64,000 nt of DNA from Tetrahymena elliotti 4EA (GCA_000231825.2 JH720336.1:128235-192234); one strand, 5' to 3'. Shown: positions 1-11,968, counted from the first letter of the stretch. Notes: generated from the sequence alone by a model not told the origin. Numbers and translations are program-made.

Positions 1-645
1 AAGCTGCTATGAATGAACTAAATTCTACTAATTTGAAATTTTTAGTTCATTTTCAAAAATAAAATATAATTTATTAATTGTTATATTTGCAAGTTTTTTT
101 TTATTATAAATTGTAAAATAGTAATTATGTAAAACCTTATTTATAAAATACAGATAAGATTAATAAAACTAAATTTTTTTCAATTTTTCCTTGAAAGAGA
201 ATAAACAAAAAAGTAAAACACATAAATAATAGATAATTATTATCCTTATCAAAAATAAATAAAGGATTTAGTAAAATAATCTAAAATGAGTCAACTAAAT
301 ATTAATATAGAAAAAATGGAACCTTCTAACAGAGTTATTGCCTATCTTTATTAAAAATTATTAGACTTAAAACAATTAAGACTTAAATTATCTTCATAGT
401 TTTTTGTAATAATATTTTAATCAATACAAATTTTTTTATTAGATGAATAAAATCTAAAATTAGATTTGATTTAAAACATAAAATTCTTTGGAAGTATTAC
501 ATTTATTTCTTAGTTTACTGCAAACATTCAACTAATTTCTTTTTAATTTTTAATATAAGCTTTAAGTAAAGTGAAAACCAAATCAAAAAACAAAAATTAT
601 AAATTAATTTAATCAAAAAATTGAATAGTGCCTCACAAAAAGATA
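1..645. other. 5' flank of first family-A gene
   Basis: AT-rich non-coding DNA that aligns by eye with 1722-2345, 4410-4988 and 7205-7770. No coding frame is supported. It presumably holds the promoter of the gene at 646. Confidence 0.6.
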
Positions 646-945
646 ATGAAATTAGTTGTGTTTACTACTTTACTTTCTGTTTTACTTATCTCCTCAACAG
701 TGTATCTTATTATGGGCTAAAGTAAAACTGAATTAATGAATTTGCCAGGTAACTCTGAAGATGATACATGCTTAAATCTTTATAAAATTATTTATGGGGC
801 CAATGAGATACGAAAGGGTTGTTGTAATTGCTCAAAATATTTGTCAGACAAGTACATAAAAAACCTAGTACCTTCCACAAAGTCTGAGAGTACAAATATA
901 TATGAATATTCACTAGTATTAAGTCTTATTGAAGAAGATTGTTGA
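646..945 (+). CDS. Family A small secreted protein, copy 1 (frame-altered centre)
   Basis: I do not recognise a named family. The 99-residue frame starts MKLVVFTTLLSVLL, a typical signal peptide or signal anchor, followed by QSKTELMNLP and an acidic EDDTC. It ends IEEDC with cysteine as the last residue before TGA, as in the other family members. The middle differs: a one-base insertion after TTATGGGG (about 796) relative to copy 2, plus loss of the segment encoding KKFTIVYKD, puts residues of about 50-85 in another frame. This creates a new GCCNC cluster before the frame returns for the last ten or so residues. The product may therefore be a neofunctionalised or decaying paralogue. The shared start, tail and flanks make family membership certain; whether it is expressed cannot be told. 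Confidence 0.7.
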
Positions 946-2345
946 ATAAATTAAAAAAAATACAAATAGTTAAGTAGATTAAATATTTATATTATGTTAT
1001 TTTTAAATTTAAAACTATTAATGAAAAAAATTCAAAATGAGTTCATAAGTTAATAATAAAAAATGTTTAAAAAGTGATAAATATGCCTAATTATATTTAT
1101 AACAATTTAAAAGAGTCTAAATTTTTTACTTTTTATAATAAGTTGATATTATTAATGAGCGACCACTATTAAGCATTTATATTAAAATAGGTAATGATAA
1201 TTTATTATGTAAATTGCATTGAAAATCTCCTAAATATTTAAATTTTGATTGTAGAATTAAAATTAACTCCCTTGAGAAGTAAGAGGTATGTAAAAGTATT
1301 TAATTATTCATTAATATGTGTTTTTCCCAAAATCATTTAAAGCTTTTTTACTCTCTGATCAAGTAAACAAATTGAACATTTCAAAAGGATTTTGTAAAAA
1401 AATTTAGAATTTATCAAAAGATGTTTTTTTTTTTATAACCTAATTCTTTTATAATTCAAATAATTATTTCAATTTTTTAGAATTTGATTTAATTAAAAAG
1501 AAAGAGTCTTTGATTTTTAACTATAAATTTAGCTATAAGATTATTTAAATCTTTGTTTTGTTTGAGTGACACAAAAAAATGAAATATTTTCCAAATTAAT
1601 TTCTTTTTTAACAACTGAAAAGATAGTATTAATTTAAAACTAAAAAAAAAAATTTTTAAATATTTTTAAGTTTGAATAAAAAAATATTGAAAATAAATAA
1701 AAATAAATAGACTTATTTAGTAGCTGCTATGAACTAAATTCTACTGATTTGAAATGTTTAGTCCATTTTCAAAAATAAATAATAATAATTTATTGATTTT
1801 AATATTTGCAATCTTAATTTTGTTCTTAACAAAAATCTTCTGACACCTTAAGTTATGGTTCATAGAGATTATAAAAGATTAATTATGTAAAGACAGATAA
1901 GATAGATAAAATTAAATTTGTTTTGAATTTTCCTCTAAAAAGGATAACAAAAAAAATCAAGCACATATTATCCCTATCAAAATATATAAAAGTACTGAGT
2001 AGTATTTTTATAAAATGAGCCAACTAAATATTATAGAGAAAAAAATGGAAACTTCTAACAAATTTATAACCCATCTTTATTTAAAACAATAAAACTTAAA
2101 TTAGTTTCATTGTTTTTTGTAATGTTAATTAATACAATTTATTTGATGTAAAAATATTAAAATTAGTTTTGATTCAATACATAAAATACTTTGGAAGTTT
2201 TACATTTATTTCTTTATTTACAGTAAAAATTCAACTATTTTCTTTTATTAATGTTTAATATAAACCTTAAATTAAGCGAAATCAAAAAACAAAAATTATA
2301 AATTAATTTAATTAAAAAAATTGAATAATACCTAACAATCAAATC
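946..2345. other. Spacer between family-A copies 1 and 2
   Basis: AT-rich, no supported gene. It contains the 3' flank of copy 1 (similar to 8220-8420), a stretch at about 1210-1640 similar to 6780-7020, and the start of repeat unit 2 at 1722. Confidence 0.6.
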
Positions 2346-2693
2346 ATGAAATAAGTTGTGTTTACTGCTTTACTTTCTGTTTTACTCATCTCCTCAACAG
2401 TATATCTTATTATGGATCAAAGTAAAACTGAATTGATGAATTTGCCAGCTAATTCTGAAGATGATACATGCTTACATCTTGAGACTAAGACTTATGGGCC
2501 AATGAGATATGAAATGGTGGTAGTAATTGCTTCTAATCTTTGTCAGAAAAATAAAAAATTCACCATAGTCTATAAGGACTTTTATGGAGATACAAGATAA
2601 TAGATAACCTAATGTCTTGCACAAAACGAGGATCAGGATACTTCTTTAGGCCAAAGATATTCAGTGCTAAGTCTTATTGAAGAAGATTGTTGA
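2346..2693 (+). CDS. Family A small secreted protein, copy 2
   Basis: A 115-residue protein of unknown function. It has an N-terminal hydrophobic segment (residues 4-23, LLSVLLISSTVYLIM), then QSKTELMNLP, an acidic EDDTC, the core NLCQKNKKFTIVYKD, a central QCL and a terminal IEEDC. The four cysteines correspond to those at 42, 65, 90 and 116 in copy 4, so two disulfides are plausible in a secreted or luminal protein. The start is the ATG at 2346, matching the other copies. The second codon is AAA and the third TAA (Gln), which hides this start under the standard code. Its neighbours are paralogues in the same orientation. The flanks match those of the other units, so shared regulation is likely but unproven. 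Confidence 0.85.
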
Positions 2694-3929
2694 ATAAATA
2701 TAAATATATATATATATATAAATAGTATAAGCAGTTTAAATATTTAAATTATGTTATTTTTACATTTACATTTATTTTACCTATAAATTAAAAAAAATAC
2801 AAAATCACTCTAAACATTTCAATTCCTTATGCAAAAATGTTTTTAAAAATATTATTACTTTTTGACTCTCAGTAATAGGCTAATAAAATAAATTTTCCAT
2901 AATATTATCTCAAACTTTAATAATTTCTATTATTTAATAAATTAGTAAAAACAATGTATGAAATTTTTCTTTTTTACTTTTAATGATTATGTATGTGAAA
3001 GGAATAGAAGATTCATGAAAAACTCCTGAAATTTTTTATGTTCTTTAGATTAGATTCTTAAACTACTTAAAATTAGTGATAAAAATAGTAGGGAACTAAG
3101 CTGTAAGTATGAAAATCAAAATACAATCAATTATTAATTTTTAATTTAAAAAACCTTTTATTTATTTTTATTTTTTTAATAGAAAATAAAAGAAAGAGAA
3201 AAAAAGATTCTCTATGAATTTGAATATCAAAGTAGAAGCTTAAAACAGAAAATATAAATTCAAAGAAATACATATTTATGTGATTAATAAAGATTGAATC
3301 TCGTAGAATTCTAATAATATATAGGCAAACATTGAGACCATTCTTTTTTTATAAATCCTTGTTTATAAATTAAATTTTTAATTTCCAATCTTAAAGAAAT
3401 AAGTATCTTTGTACATTCTATTTTTTATTATTTATTTTTAAATTTATTATAAACCAACAAACAATATGTTGCTTTTTCCAAATTAGTTGAAATTTTTTCA
3501 TTTTGTATTCGTTTTATCATTCTAAATTTTATTGAATTTAAAAGTTTCGATAAGTTAAATTAAAATTTTTCTCTGAGAAGAAATCTGTATCTAACAGTAT
3601 TTAAATTTTCTTTAATTTAGTTTTTTAATCTTAAAAGTTTCCTACTTCCTAATTAAAGAAATAAATTGAAAATAATAAAAGGGCTTATTGAAGTAATTTA
3701 GTTTATCAAAAACGTATATTTTGTGATTAAATTTTTTTGTAAATCAAATCATAAGTTAAACTTTTAAGATCAATTAAAGATTTTAATTAATAATTTAGTA
3801 GCTAGGTAGGTGATTAAAACTTTTTTAATCTTGTTAGTATAAAAAATAAAACAAATTTCAAAGAAACTTCATCAATCCTTAAAATTTTAATTTTAACATT
3901 TTTAAATTAGAGGAGAAGTATTTAGATAT
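2694..3929. other. Spacer between copy 2 and the dead copy
   Basis: AT-rich. It contains a short TA-dinucleotide run (about 2703-2722) and a block at 2815-3010 duplicated at 8735-8950. No gene is supported. Confidence 0.6.
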
Positions 3930-4131
3930 TCATAAGTATGGACACATATCTCCCAATAAATGATTTTTATGCTTAAAATAATTGCTAAAAACCTTAAGAA
4001 TTACTATTATCTAATCTATTTAACCCAACCCACCTTTAAAACTTCATGTATAAATGAGAATAAAGAATATTTGATCAATAAATATGTGATATCATTATGT
4101 ATTGAAAATATAATTGAAGAAGAATGTTGAG
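3930..4131 (+). pseudogene. Decayed family A copy (C-terminal half)
   Basis: The frame at about 3938-3985 gives TYLPINDFYAQNNCQKP, clearly the YAQNxCQKP core of families A and B. A frame change follows directly (KPQ then, one frame on, an NYYYLIYLTQPT stretch). The second frame ends IIEEEC and TGA at 4129-4131, the family's terminal cysteine. No signal-peptide start is visible upstream. I read it as a frameshifted, 5'-truncated relic of a fifth unit. Confidence 0.7.
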
Positions 4132-4988
4132 ATGTTAAAACATAAAGCATATAGATAAATGATAATATAAATAGATATTATATATATATTATCTTTTTAC
4201 TTTACTGCTATATAAAATAATCTATGTTTTGGTTATTAGCAATAAAACTCTATTAAATTTGAATAAATACATTTTCTTTTTTTTTTTTCAAAACTATTTG
4301 AATTTTTTTCTTTCTTAAATATTTTTTAAAATGTAAATTGCTTTAAAAATTTACTTGCATTTGATTAAATTTTTTTTTTTGCAGTAATATTTACAGACTT
4401 TATTTTTTCTAAAAGAAAAACTTTTTTGATCATAAATTTTGCTCTGTTTAGATAACAAAGAAAAATTATGTAAACTTACTTATAACATACTGATAAAAGT
4501 GATAAAACTAAATTTGTTTTGAATTTTCCTCTAAAAAGAATAAACAACAAAAATCAAACATAAATAAATAATAGAAAGTCATTATCCTTAACAAAATATA
4601 TAAAAACAGATTTAGTAAAATTTGTATAAAATGAGTCTACAAAATGTTTACAGATCAAAAGATGGAAAATTTGCCTATCTTTATTTAAAAACAATTCGAC
4701 TTAAAACAATGAAGACTTAAATTATCTTCAAGTTGGTTTGTAATAATATTTTCATCAATACAATTTTTTTTATTTGATAAATAAAGGTCAAAATTTGATT
4801 TGATTCAATACATAACATACTTTGTAACCACTACATTTATTTCTTATTATTACCTATAAAAATTTAACTAGATTTTCTTTTATTAAGGTTTTATTTATTT
4901 AGGCTTTAATAAAAGCCAAAACCATATGAAAAAAAAAAATTATTTATTAATTTCATCAAAAAATTGAATTATACCTAACAAAAAAATC
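4132..4988. other. 5' flank of family-A copy 3
   Basis: Non-coding. From about 4410 it aligns with the flanks of the other A genes, including GAATTTTCCTCTAAAAAG near 4512. Confidence 0.6.
4490..4640 (+). promoter_or_regulatory. Conserved upstream block of family-A genes
   Basis: The best-conserved non-coding part of the repeat units. It combines a GAATTTTCCTCTAAAAAG-like stretch, an A/C-rich run and ATTATCCTTA(A/T)C. Counterparts lie near 175-290, 1915-2020 and 7325-7430. Conservation could reflect shared promoter function or simply the age of the duplication. Confidence 0.3.
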
Positions 4989-5345
4989 ATGAAATTAATT
5001 ATATTTACTGCTTTACTTTCAGTTTTACTCATCTCCTCAACAGTGTATCTTATTATGGACTAAAGTAAAACTAAATTGATGAATTTACCAGGTAATTCTG
5101 AAGATGATACATGCTTGAATCTTAAAGTTGAGATGGTGGGAGAAAGGTATATTCAATACTATTTAAAAGCTCAAAATCTTTGCAGATAACCTAAAAAATT
5201 CACCATACTCTATTAGCTTGATTTTTTAGATGGTGAAAAACTTACAAAAACTGGTATTACCTAATGCCTTGCACAATAAGAGCAAGAGATGTTTTTATTC
5301 GATCTTCAATGGCCAGTATTAAGTTATACTGGAGAAGATTGTTGA
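4989..5345 (+). CDS. Family A small secreted protein, copy 3
   Basis: A 118-residue unknown protein. The hydrophobic N-terminus (MKLIIFTALLSVLL) is followed by the conserved QSKTKLMNLPGNSEDDTC. The core then reads LKAQNLCRQPKKFTILY and is followed by QCLAQQEQ. It ends TGEDC with the last-residue cysteine. It is intact over the same four cysteine positions as copies 2 and 4 but has a longer, more diverged centre (about residues 46-60). The direct-repeat context places it as the third live copy. Rapid change in the middle between fixed ends suggests diversifying selection or relaxed constraint. Confidence 0.85.
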
Positions 5346-5727
5346 ATAAATAAATAATAAAAAAATATCAATAATTATAGTATAATAGTATATGTAGTTT
5401 AATAATTTATGTTGTGTTATTTTTACATTTACATATCAACTATTAATTAAAAAATGCTAAAGCAACATTATTAATCAATAACAAACAATCTTTAAAAACA
5501 AAAACTCTACTAAGACTAAATAATATATTTATAACTTTATTTAAAATAGCCTAAATTTTTTACAATGGTAAAATAGTAAAAGGTTTTGAAGGTTTTTGTC
5601 TAAAAACTAAAGTCACGCTAAAGTGACGTTTTCATTCATTTTAAAATAAACTAAATTTTTTTTTTTTAATTTTAAATCAAAATAACCAAACAATATAATA
5701 CAAAAACTTATTTAAATATTAAATTTT
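5346..5727. other. Spacer with a small palindrome
   Basis: AT-rich. A short inverted repeat, GTCAC-GCTAAA-GTGAC, lies at about 5611-5626 near the 3' edge of the transposase relic. No gene is supported. Confidence 0.45.
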
Positions 5728-6506
5728 AGAAATATTCGGAATTACTAGGGTTTAGTTTCTCAATTTTTCTTTTTAAAATTAGACAAATTTGCTCCATTTC
5801 ATTTTAAATCTCGTGAATTTGGAGGATGATCCAAGACTTAAATATTTTCTTTTTCAAGAAAACTGAATGTTTAATGACTCTTGTGACAAGATGCATTCAT
5901 CGTCTTAGATATAGAGTTTATTAATGCCTTGTTTTTCTTTTATGCATTAGATCATCTTCTTAAACCAATTCTATGTATTAAATTTTAATCAACTTGGTTT
6001 TATACAAATCTATTTTTATAATCCTATGAGATTCCTTCCCACACCATAAAGCATACTTTAGATTTAGGAATTGATAAAAAATTACTCTAAAGTACTAATA
6101 ATTATTATTTCTGTTAAGCTAAAAATAGCTTTCATATAAAAAAATAATTTTCTTTAAATCAATACTTATTTATTTTGTTACATATTAAAGTGTTTTAAGA
6201 TATCACCCTCATTAAGCTATGGACCTAAGTTAGTATAAAGTATTACAGTTCAATTTCTTTCATATTCTTTATTACATTTTGTCTACTAATCTTTGTTTAC
6301 TTCTTCAAATTTAAGCAGAAGTGACATATTTATTTTCTTCCACCATTTCAGTTGTTTACTTATAATTTTGGAGACTGTAGATCAAGAAACTTGAAAAACT
6401 CGGCTATTGATATGCTTAATCTGTATATAACCTATGATTTACCATCTTATTCATCAGAAATATACATATCTAGATTGCTCATCAGCACTTTTATTTTCAA
6501 TCTCCA
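5728..6506 (-). pseudogene. Tc1/mariner-type transposase relic
   Basis: Read on the minus strand, pieces of a Tc1/mariner (DDE superfamily) transposase appear in order but in different frames. Near the start are ISDEQDGK and STVSKIISK, the helix-turn-helix region. A VWEGIS motif follows, matching the family's VWG-x-IS. MNASCHKSHQTFSFL corresponds to the second catalytic Asp region (usually QDNAxCH, here with the Asp lost). VLDHPPNSRDLK corresponds to W/LPxxSPDLNPIE. LNPSNSEY closes it. At least three frameshifts and several TGA codons break it, so it is inactive. A possible start is the ATG at 6506. It sits between family-A units 3 and 4. Terminal inverted repeats were not convincingly found. 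Confidence 0.7.
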
Positions 6507-7770
6507 TATAAAATGAATGAATCCTGGATTACTTGCAGCTGTGGCCTTGACTTGGTACAAATTTTAATAATTATTTACATAAAACCCTCCCTTCTTATGA
6601 AAATAAAGAAATTTTTTTATCTGAATAGAGGTAATATTGTATGTAATACATTTTAAAATTTTTCTGATATCTAAAATAATCTTTGTTTTTACTAATATTT
6701 AAAAATAACTAGGCTCTAATGAATTTGAATAAACTTTCTTTTCTGAAATACTTGAATTTATTATTTTTTGTAATCATTCAAAAAATTTAAATTGCATTTA
6801 AAATCTGCTTTAATTTCAATTTTGATAAGAAAAATTTAATTAACTTTTATTTGAGTAAAAAGCAGTATTCAAAAATATTTTGATTCAATGAAAAAGAAAT
6901 AATTCTTCTATTTTTAACTATTAATTTTGTTATTTATGAGAAAGATTTTAATTTTTTTGTTTTGTTTGAGATAAAATAAAATATAATTATTAAATGAAAA
7001 AATACAATTAATTTGTTCATTAATTTTCAACAAAAATAATTTTTATTTAAATTTTTTAAACAGTAAAATACAAAACAAATAATATCTTGGGGGGAAAAAA
7101 TGGTTGAGAGTTTATAATTGCTTTTATTTTATGTATTTATATGGGGTCAAGATAAAAAAGACATAAAAATTTATTACTTTAAGACATAAAAATAAATAAT
7201 TTATTTATATTCGCAAACTTTTAATTGTTTTAAAAGAAAAACTTTTTTATCTTAAGTTTTGTTCTGAGATATAACAAAGAAAAATTATGTAAACTTTTAG
7301 TATTTTCTGATAAATTTGATGAAACTAAATTTTTTTGAATTTTCCTCTAAAAAGAATGACAAAAATCAAACACATAAATAATAGATAATCATTATCCTTA
7401 TCCAAATCAAAAGTAAAATTTTTGTAAAATAGGCATCAACTATTTATTCAAAGAGATAAAAATGGAAACTTCTGGAGAGTTATTACCTATATTTACTTAA
7501 ACTTATTAGACTTAAAACAAATAATTCAGGCTTTAATTAGTTTGATAGTTTTTTTTAATAATATTTTTATTAGATGAATAAAGGCTAAAATTTGATTTGA
7601 TTCAATACATAAAATACTTTGGAAGCATCCATATATTTCTTAGTTTACTAAAAATTCAATTATTTTCTTTTATAGAGGTTTAATATAACCTTTAAATAAA
7701 GCCAAAACCAAATCAAAAAGTAAAAATTATAAATTAATTTAACCAAAAAAAAAATACCTGACTAAAAATC
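6507..7770. other. 5' flank of family-A copy 4
   Basis: From about 6740 this matches flanks of other A units (compare 1210-1640 and 4410-4640). A G-run (GGGGGG, about 7089-7094) is unusual for this background. No gene is supported. Confidence 0.55.
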
Positions 7771-8121
7771 ATGAAATTAGTTGCTTTAACTGCTTTACTT
7801 TCAGTTTTACTCATTTCCTCAACAGTGTATTTTATTGTGGAGTAAAGTAAAACTGAATTGATAAATTTCCCAGGTAGGTCTGAAGGAGAGAAATGCTTAA
7901 ATATTGTTACTAAATAAGTGGGGCATGCTTATATTGTTTTTGAAGTATATGCTCAAAATGTTTGTTAGAAACCTAAAAAATTCACCATTCTCTATAAAGA
8001 CTATCCTACGTTACCTACTACAACTTATACAACCTAATGTCTTTTAGAGAAAGATGAAGAGTTAACTAATTTGATTCATTAGCACTCACAAATATTAAGT
8101 GAAATTGAAGAAGACTGTTGA
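7771..8121 (+). CDS. Family A small secreted protein, copy 4
   Basis: A 116-residue unknown protein. Residues 4-24 are hydrophobic (signal peptide or anchor). Cysteines lie at 42, 65, 90 and 116, exactly the positions found in the family-B proteins. The core GHAYIVFEVYAQNVCQKP is the part most like family B (GHAYPTWDTYAQNVCQKP), so this copy links the two families. The C-terminus is IEEDC followed by TGA. The predicted role is extracellular or vesicular, as a small disulfide-bonded protein; no function can be assigned. It lies about 1.2 kb downstream of the transposase relic. Confidence 0.87.
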
Positions 8122-9612
8122 ATAAATAAAAAAAAATATATATAAATATCTATAAATAGTTTAAATATTAATATTGTGTTGTTTGTACATTTATTTACAT
8201 TTAAACTATCAATTAAAAAAATATGAAATATCAGTTATTAATCAAGACAAAAAATGTTTAAAAAGAAATACTCTATTAAGCCTAAAAATAATATTTTTAT
8301 AAATTTATTTAAAAGTGTAGAAATTTTTTACATTTAAATAAATAGTGTAATAAATAAATGACTGTTATTATTAAGTATTTATGTTAAAAAAGATAGTGAT
8401 AATTAATTATGGTTTATTAGTTTTTTTTCAATAACAAAAATCATTTCTAAAAGTGAATCAATTTATAATTCGCTTTAATTTAACCTCAGGAAGACTGGTC
8501 AGCTATCTGATAATTTTAAAAAATTAAAAATTATTAAAGAAAATATAGATCAGAATCAATCAAAATATATTCATTTTTTAGAATAATTCTTTTACTCATG
8601 ATTTTGTAAATAAATATTCTTTTGATTATGTAATTCATTTTCACACTTGGAATTAGATAATTTTTTACTTCAATTTATTCATCTCATTTTAAAATCAAAA
8701 TCAAATAAATATATTACAAACTAATTATCTAAATACTTCAATTGCTTACTCAAAAATGTTTTTAAAAATATGATTACTTTTTGAGTCTCAATAATATTAC
8801 AAATAAAATTACCTTTCCTTAATATTATCTCAAACTTTAATTATTTCTAAAGTTTAGTAAAATAGTAAAAATTATGAAATACATTTTTTTTCTTTACTTG
8901 ATAATGTATTGGATGAAAATTAATATTAAAAGAATAAAAGATTCATGAAATACTATTGAACTTTTTTATTTTTTGATTAAACTTAAAATAAGTGGCAAAC
9001 ATAATAGGGAAGGAAGTTATATTTACTTTAATTTTATAAATTTTCAGTTTTTAGATTGTTAATATGAATAATTTGTTAAATTTAAATACTTTGATTTCTA
9101 TTATCAATATATCTAAAAGAAGCCTATTATGCTCGTTACCTTAATTTTTTGTTAATAGGCTACTAACATATAATCAAATAAATGTTTAGGCTTTTTGTAT
9201 TTTTTCATAAATAATTAGAAATAAAAAAATTAATCAGGATCTGTTTTGAATCTAGCATTTCTATCTAATATATCAAAATTCTTTTTAAATAGAGTAAAAT
9301 AGATAAAAAATTATGGTAGATTAATAAAAATAAATAAATAATGACATAATTCATTGAAGAAAGATAAAAATTTATTTTGATTTTAAATAAACATATTGAC
9401 CAAAGTTGTTAAACTGTATGATCCAATAAATTTTTATAAAATTAAATAGCTTAGTTTAATTTATTTTGATGAAATATATTTTGAAGTTGTATACAGAACA
9501 TTTAAGTGATAATATATTTTAAAATTATAATGGAATTATTTTTTTAGGGGCTTTAATTTTCTATTTTATTATATTTTTTTTACAAATCAGTTAATTATTT
9601 TAATTTATTTTT
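8122..9612. other. Spacer after the family-A array
   Basis: The 3' flank of copy 4 runs to about 8430. The block 8735-8950 is a second copy of 2815-3010. The remainder is featureless AT-rich DNA up to the converging EF-hand gene. Confidence 0.6.
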
Positions 9613-11409
9613 TCATGCATTGGATAGTAATTGGTCTTATTTTCTGCTTTTTAGCTTCTTGGCTATGAATTTATAGAAATCATCAAACTTGAATTCTGTT
9701 TTATTAAAACCAGCTACATTTTATATGATTTAGACTGCTTCATCTTCAGTTAAATTATATCTTAGATCATTGGCAACCTTTAACAATTTTTCTTTTGTGA
9801 CTGAATCTTTTCTACTATTAACATCATCGTCATTATCTAAAAGTCTGTAAATAGCTTCAATTCCTTTTTCAGAATTGATATTACCCTATTTTATAAACGA
9901 GATTTCATTTATTAGATCAAATAATAGAAAAAAATTAATTGATTACCAACTTCAATTACAACATATCAATGAAATCTTAGAAATCAACATTATCAGGTTT
10001 ATTTAATTTTCTTGATAGATCATGATGTTCTTATTAAATCTATGAAAGAACTTTATAAACCATTTAATACTTGCTGTCTAAACCAAGAGTTCTTGCGGTA
10101 GCTAAAATATCATTAATATCAACTCCTCTTTTTTGCTTATCATAATAAAGTTCGAACAAATCATAGAATTCCATAATTTATTCTTTCATAAATGTTTAAT
10201 TATTATTTGCAAAGGGAGAAGCTTCCAACAAAGCTCTTCTTTCTTATTTTTACTGAGATAAAGGTACAGTCTCACCAGTTTTTTTAGAACGTTGAACTGA
10301 ATCTAATTTATAATATAAGAATGATTCAAATTAATATCTCTGGTATCCAAATGATTATTGTTCTCTTCATTAAACTAAAACAAAAATGAATTAAAATATG
10401 ATATTTTACCTTGCAATTTTTGAGATTATAATTATGATTTCATTTTTTGCTTAAATTCTATCTTAATGCTTAATACCTAACTTACTAACCAACTTGTTAA
10501 CTAATCAGAAAATTATTTATTTTTTTTATTTATCTTTTATATTAATTATCAATAATTTGTTTCCAAAATTTCAAATTTTTTATAACATGGTAAATCTTCA
10601 ATTTTCTCTCTCAGGATAACAATAAATAATATAAAAATTTATCGTTAATCAAATAATGTTCACTCAATCTATTGATATTACAATAATTCTAACTGTATCT
10701 CATTTGATTTTTATTAAAATGAAAAGCCATTTTTTCAACGGCTCCTCCTACAGATAAATACTATTTGTCTGCTCTATCATATTTTATTTTTTTATTTAGA
10801 ATTCAACAAAAAAATATTTTTCAAAATTATTTAAATTATTTTTTTCAATTAGAAATAATGAAAAGTTTACAAAAAATAATTTTTTATTTCTGAAAAATAA
10901 TATTATTCACTTTAAAATATTAAATTAAAATTGATTGTTTCATGATATTTAACAAAAAAATGCTTAAAATTAATAGATTGATAATACTAACTAAAATAAT
11001 ATTGAAAGCTTAATAATAAGTATGATATCATTTAGAATGAAAATATAAATTATTGATAGATCTTATTAATGTAGGTACATAACAATACTTTAGCTAAAAT
11101 TTTAAATTATTAATAACAATAATACCATAAATACAATCCTTTCAAAAAAACATTGAGAAATAACTTATTTAGCTAAAACAATTTGTTTTTGATAATTTAA
11201 ATTCACTTTTTTTAAACTTTTTTTAATCATTTTTATTTGCCTTTCATATGAAAAACCTATTCTTATTTTTTATCCATCTTCCAACAAGAATCTATCTTCA
11301 GGTTTAAGATTACTCTAAATCATATTTGCATTTTTATTTGATTTTTATAGGAAGAATTTACAATCTCACTTAATGATTTATGCATGTTCTCTACTTATGC
11401 ACTAGTCAT
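9613..11409 (-). CDS. EF-hand-like calcium-binding protein, seven exons
   Basis: Exons on the minus strand are 11409-11362, 11314-11257, 10771-10682, 10607-10587, 10500-10410, 10364-9947 and 9885-9613. Phases are consistent and give 332 residues. The C-terminal half has two paired-helix segments of EF-hand type. One holds YYDKQKRGVDINDIL. The other holds LDNDDDVNSRKDSVTKEKL followed by LRYNLTEDEAVQII and FKFDDFYKFIAKKL, as in calmodulin/centrin-like proteins. The first loop lacks most Ca-binding acids and the second carries an insertion, so calcium binding is uncertain. The N-terminal 130 residues are not recognised. The fourth exon is only 21 nt and its donor (GTTATA) is weak, so that junction is the least sure. 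It converges with the family-A array upstream. Confidence 0.75.
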
Positions 11410-11968
11410 GATTTAAGTGCTTTAAAAGTAGATAATTTTTAAAAATAAATTTCTTATAATCATAAAAATGGTTACTTTTTTATTTATTTATTTATAAATT
11501 CAGATGAAAAAATTAATAGTAGTGCTTGAGATAATTAATGATAAAGTTGTTTCTATGCTTCATCATTTTTAGTTTACTTTGATATTTATGGAGCAAGATT
11601 TTTAAATTTTCTCATCATCCCCAATATTTTAAAAATGTAAGCTAAAAATTTCTAAAAATGCCTAATCCTGATCCCTGACCTGAAAAACAAAATTAATTAT
11701 TAGTCTAGACGTAATTAAGGTACTCATATCAATTATTGAAAACTCAAAAATAGATCACATTTATTATGCATGGACATAATATATTTGTATATATTATGAT
11801 AAAAGTTAATGTTATTTACCATAAATTATACAATTTTTACTTAAATATGCTTGATTAAATCTATATATCCAAATGGTTTTTGTTTGCAATATATATACTC
11901 AAAATGAAATTAGGAATAATAATTAATTAAGAAATTAAATAAAATTAAAAACAATATATTTTTGAAAA
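11410..11968. other. Divergent intergenic region upstream of family B copy 1
   Basis: It lies between the EF-hand gene start (minus) and the family-B gene (plus). Positions 11590-11968 are duplicated at about 15040-15387, including AATGCCTAATCCTGATCCCTGA-like and GTAATTAAGGTACTCAT stretches. It probably holds promoters for both directions. Confidence 0.55.

Larger units (their letters stand above)
1..8430. repeat. Tandem array of diverged family-A gene units
   Basis: Four imperfect direct repeats each carry one family-A gene with its flanks: about 1-1710, 1722-2760, 4410-5420 and 6740-8420. The opening of unit 1 (AGCTGCTATGAA, 2-13) recurs at 1722-1733. Each unit keeps an upstream block reading like GAATTTTCCTCTAAAAAG, then an ATTATCC(T/C)TATCAAA stretch, the gene, and a 3' tail with TTATGTTATTTTTACATTTA. 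Parts of the 3' flank are also duplicated (about 2815-3010 resembles 8735-8950). Divergence in the spacers exceeds that in the signal-peptide codons, which suggests old duplication with selection on the N-terminus. Confidence 0.8.
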
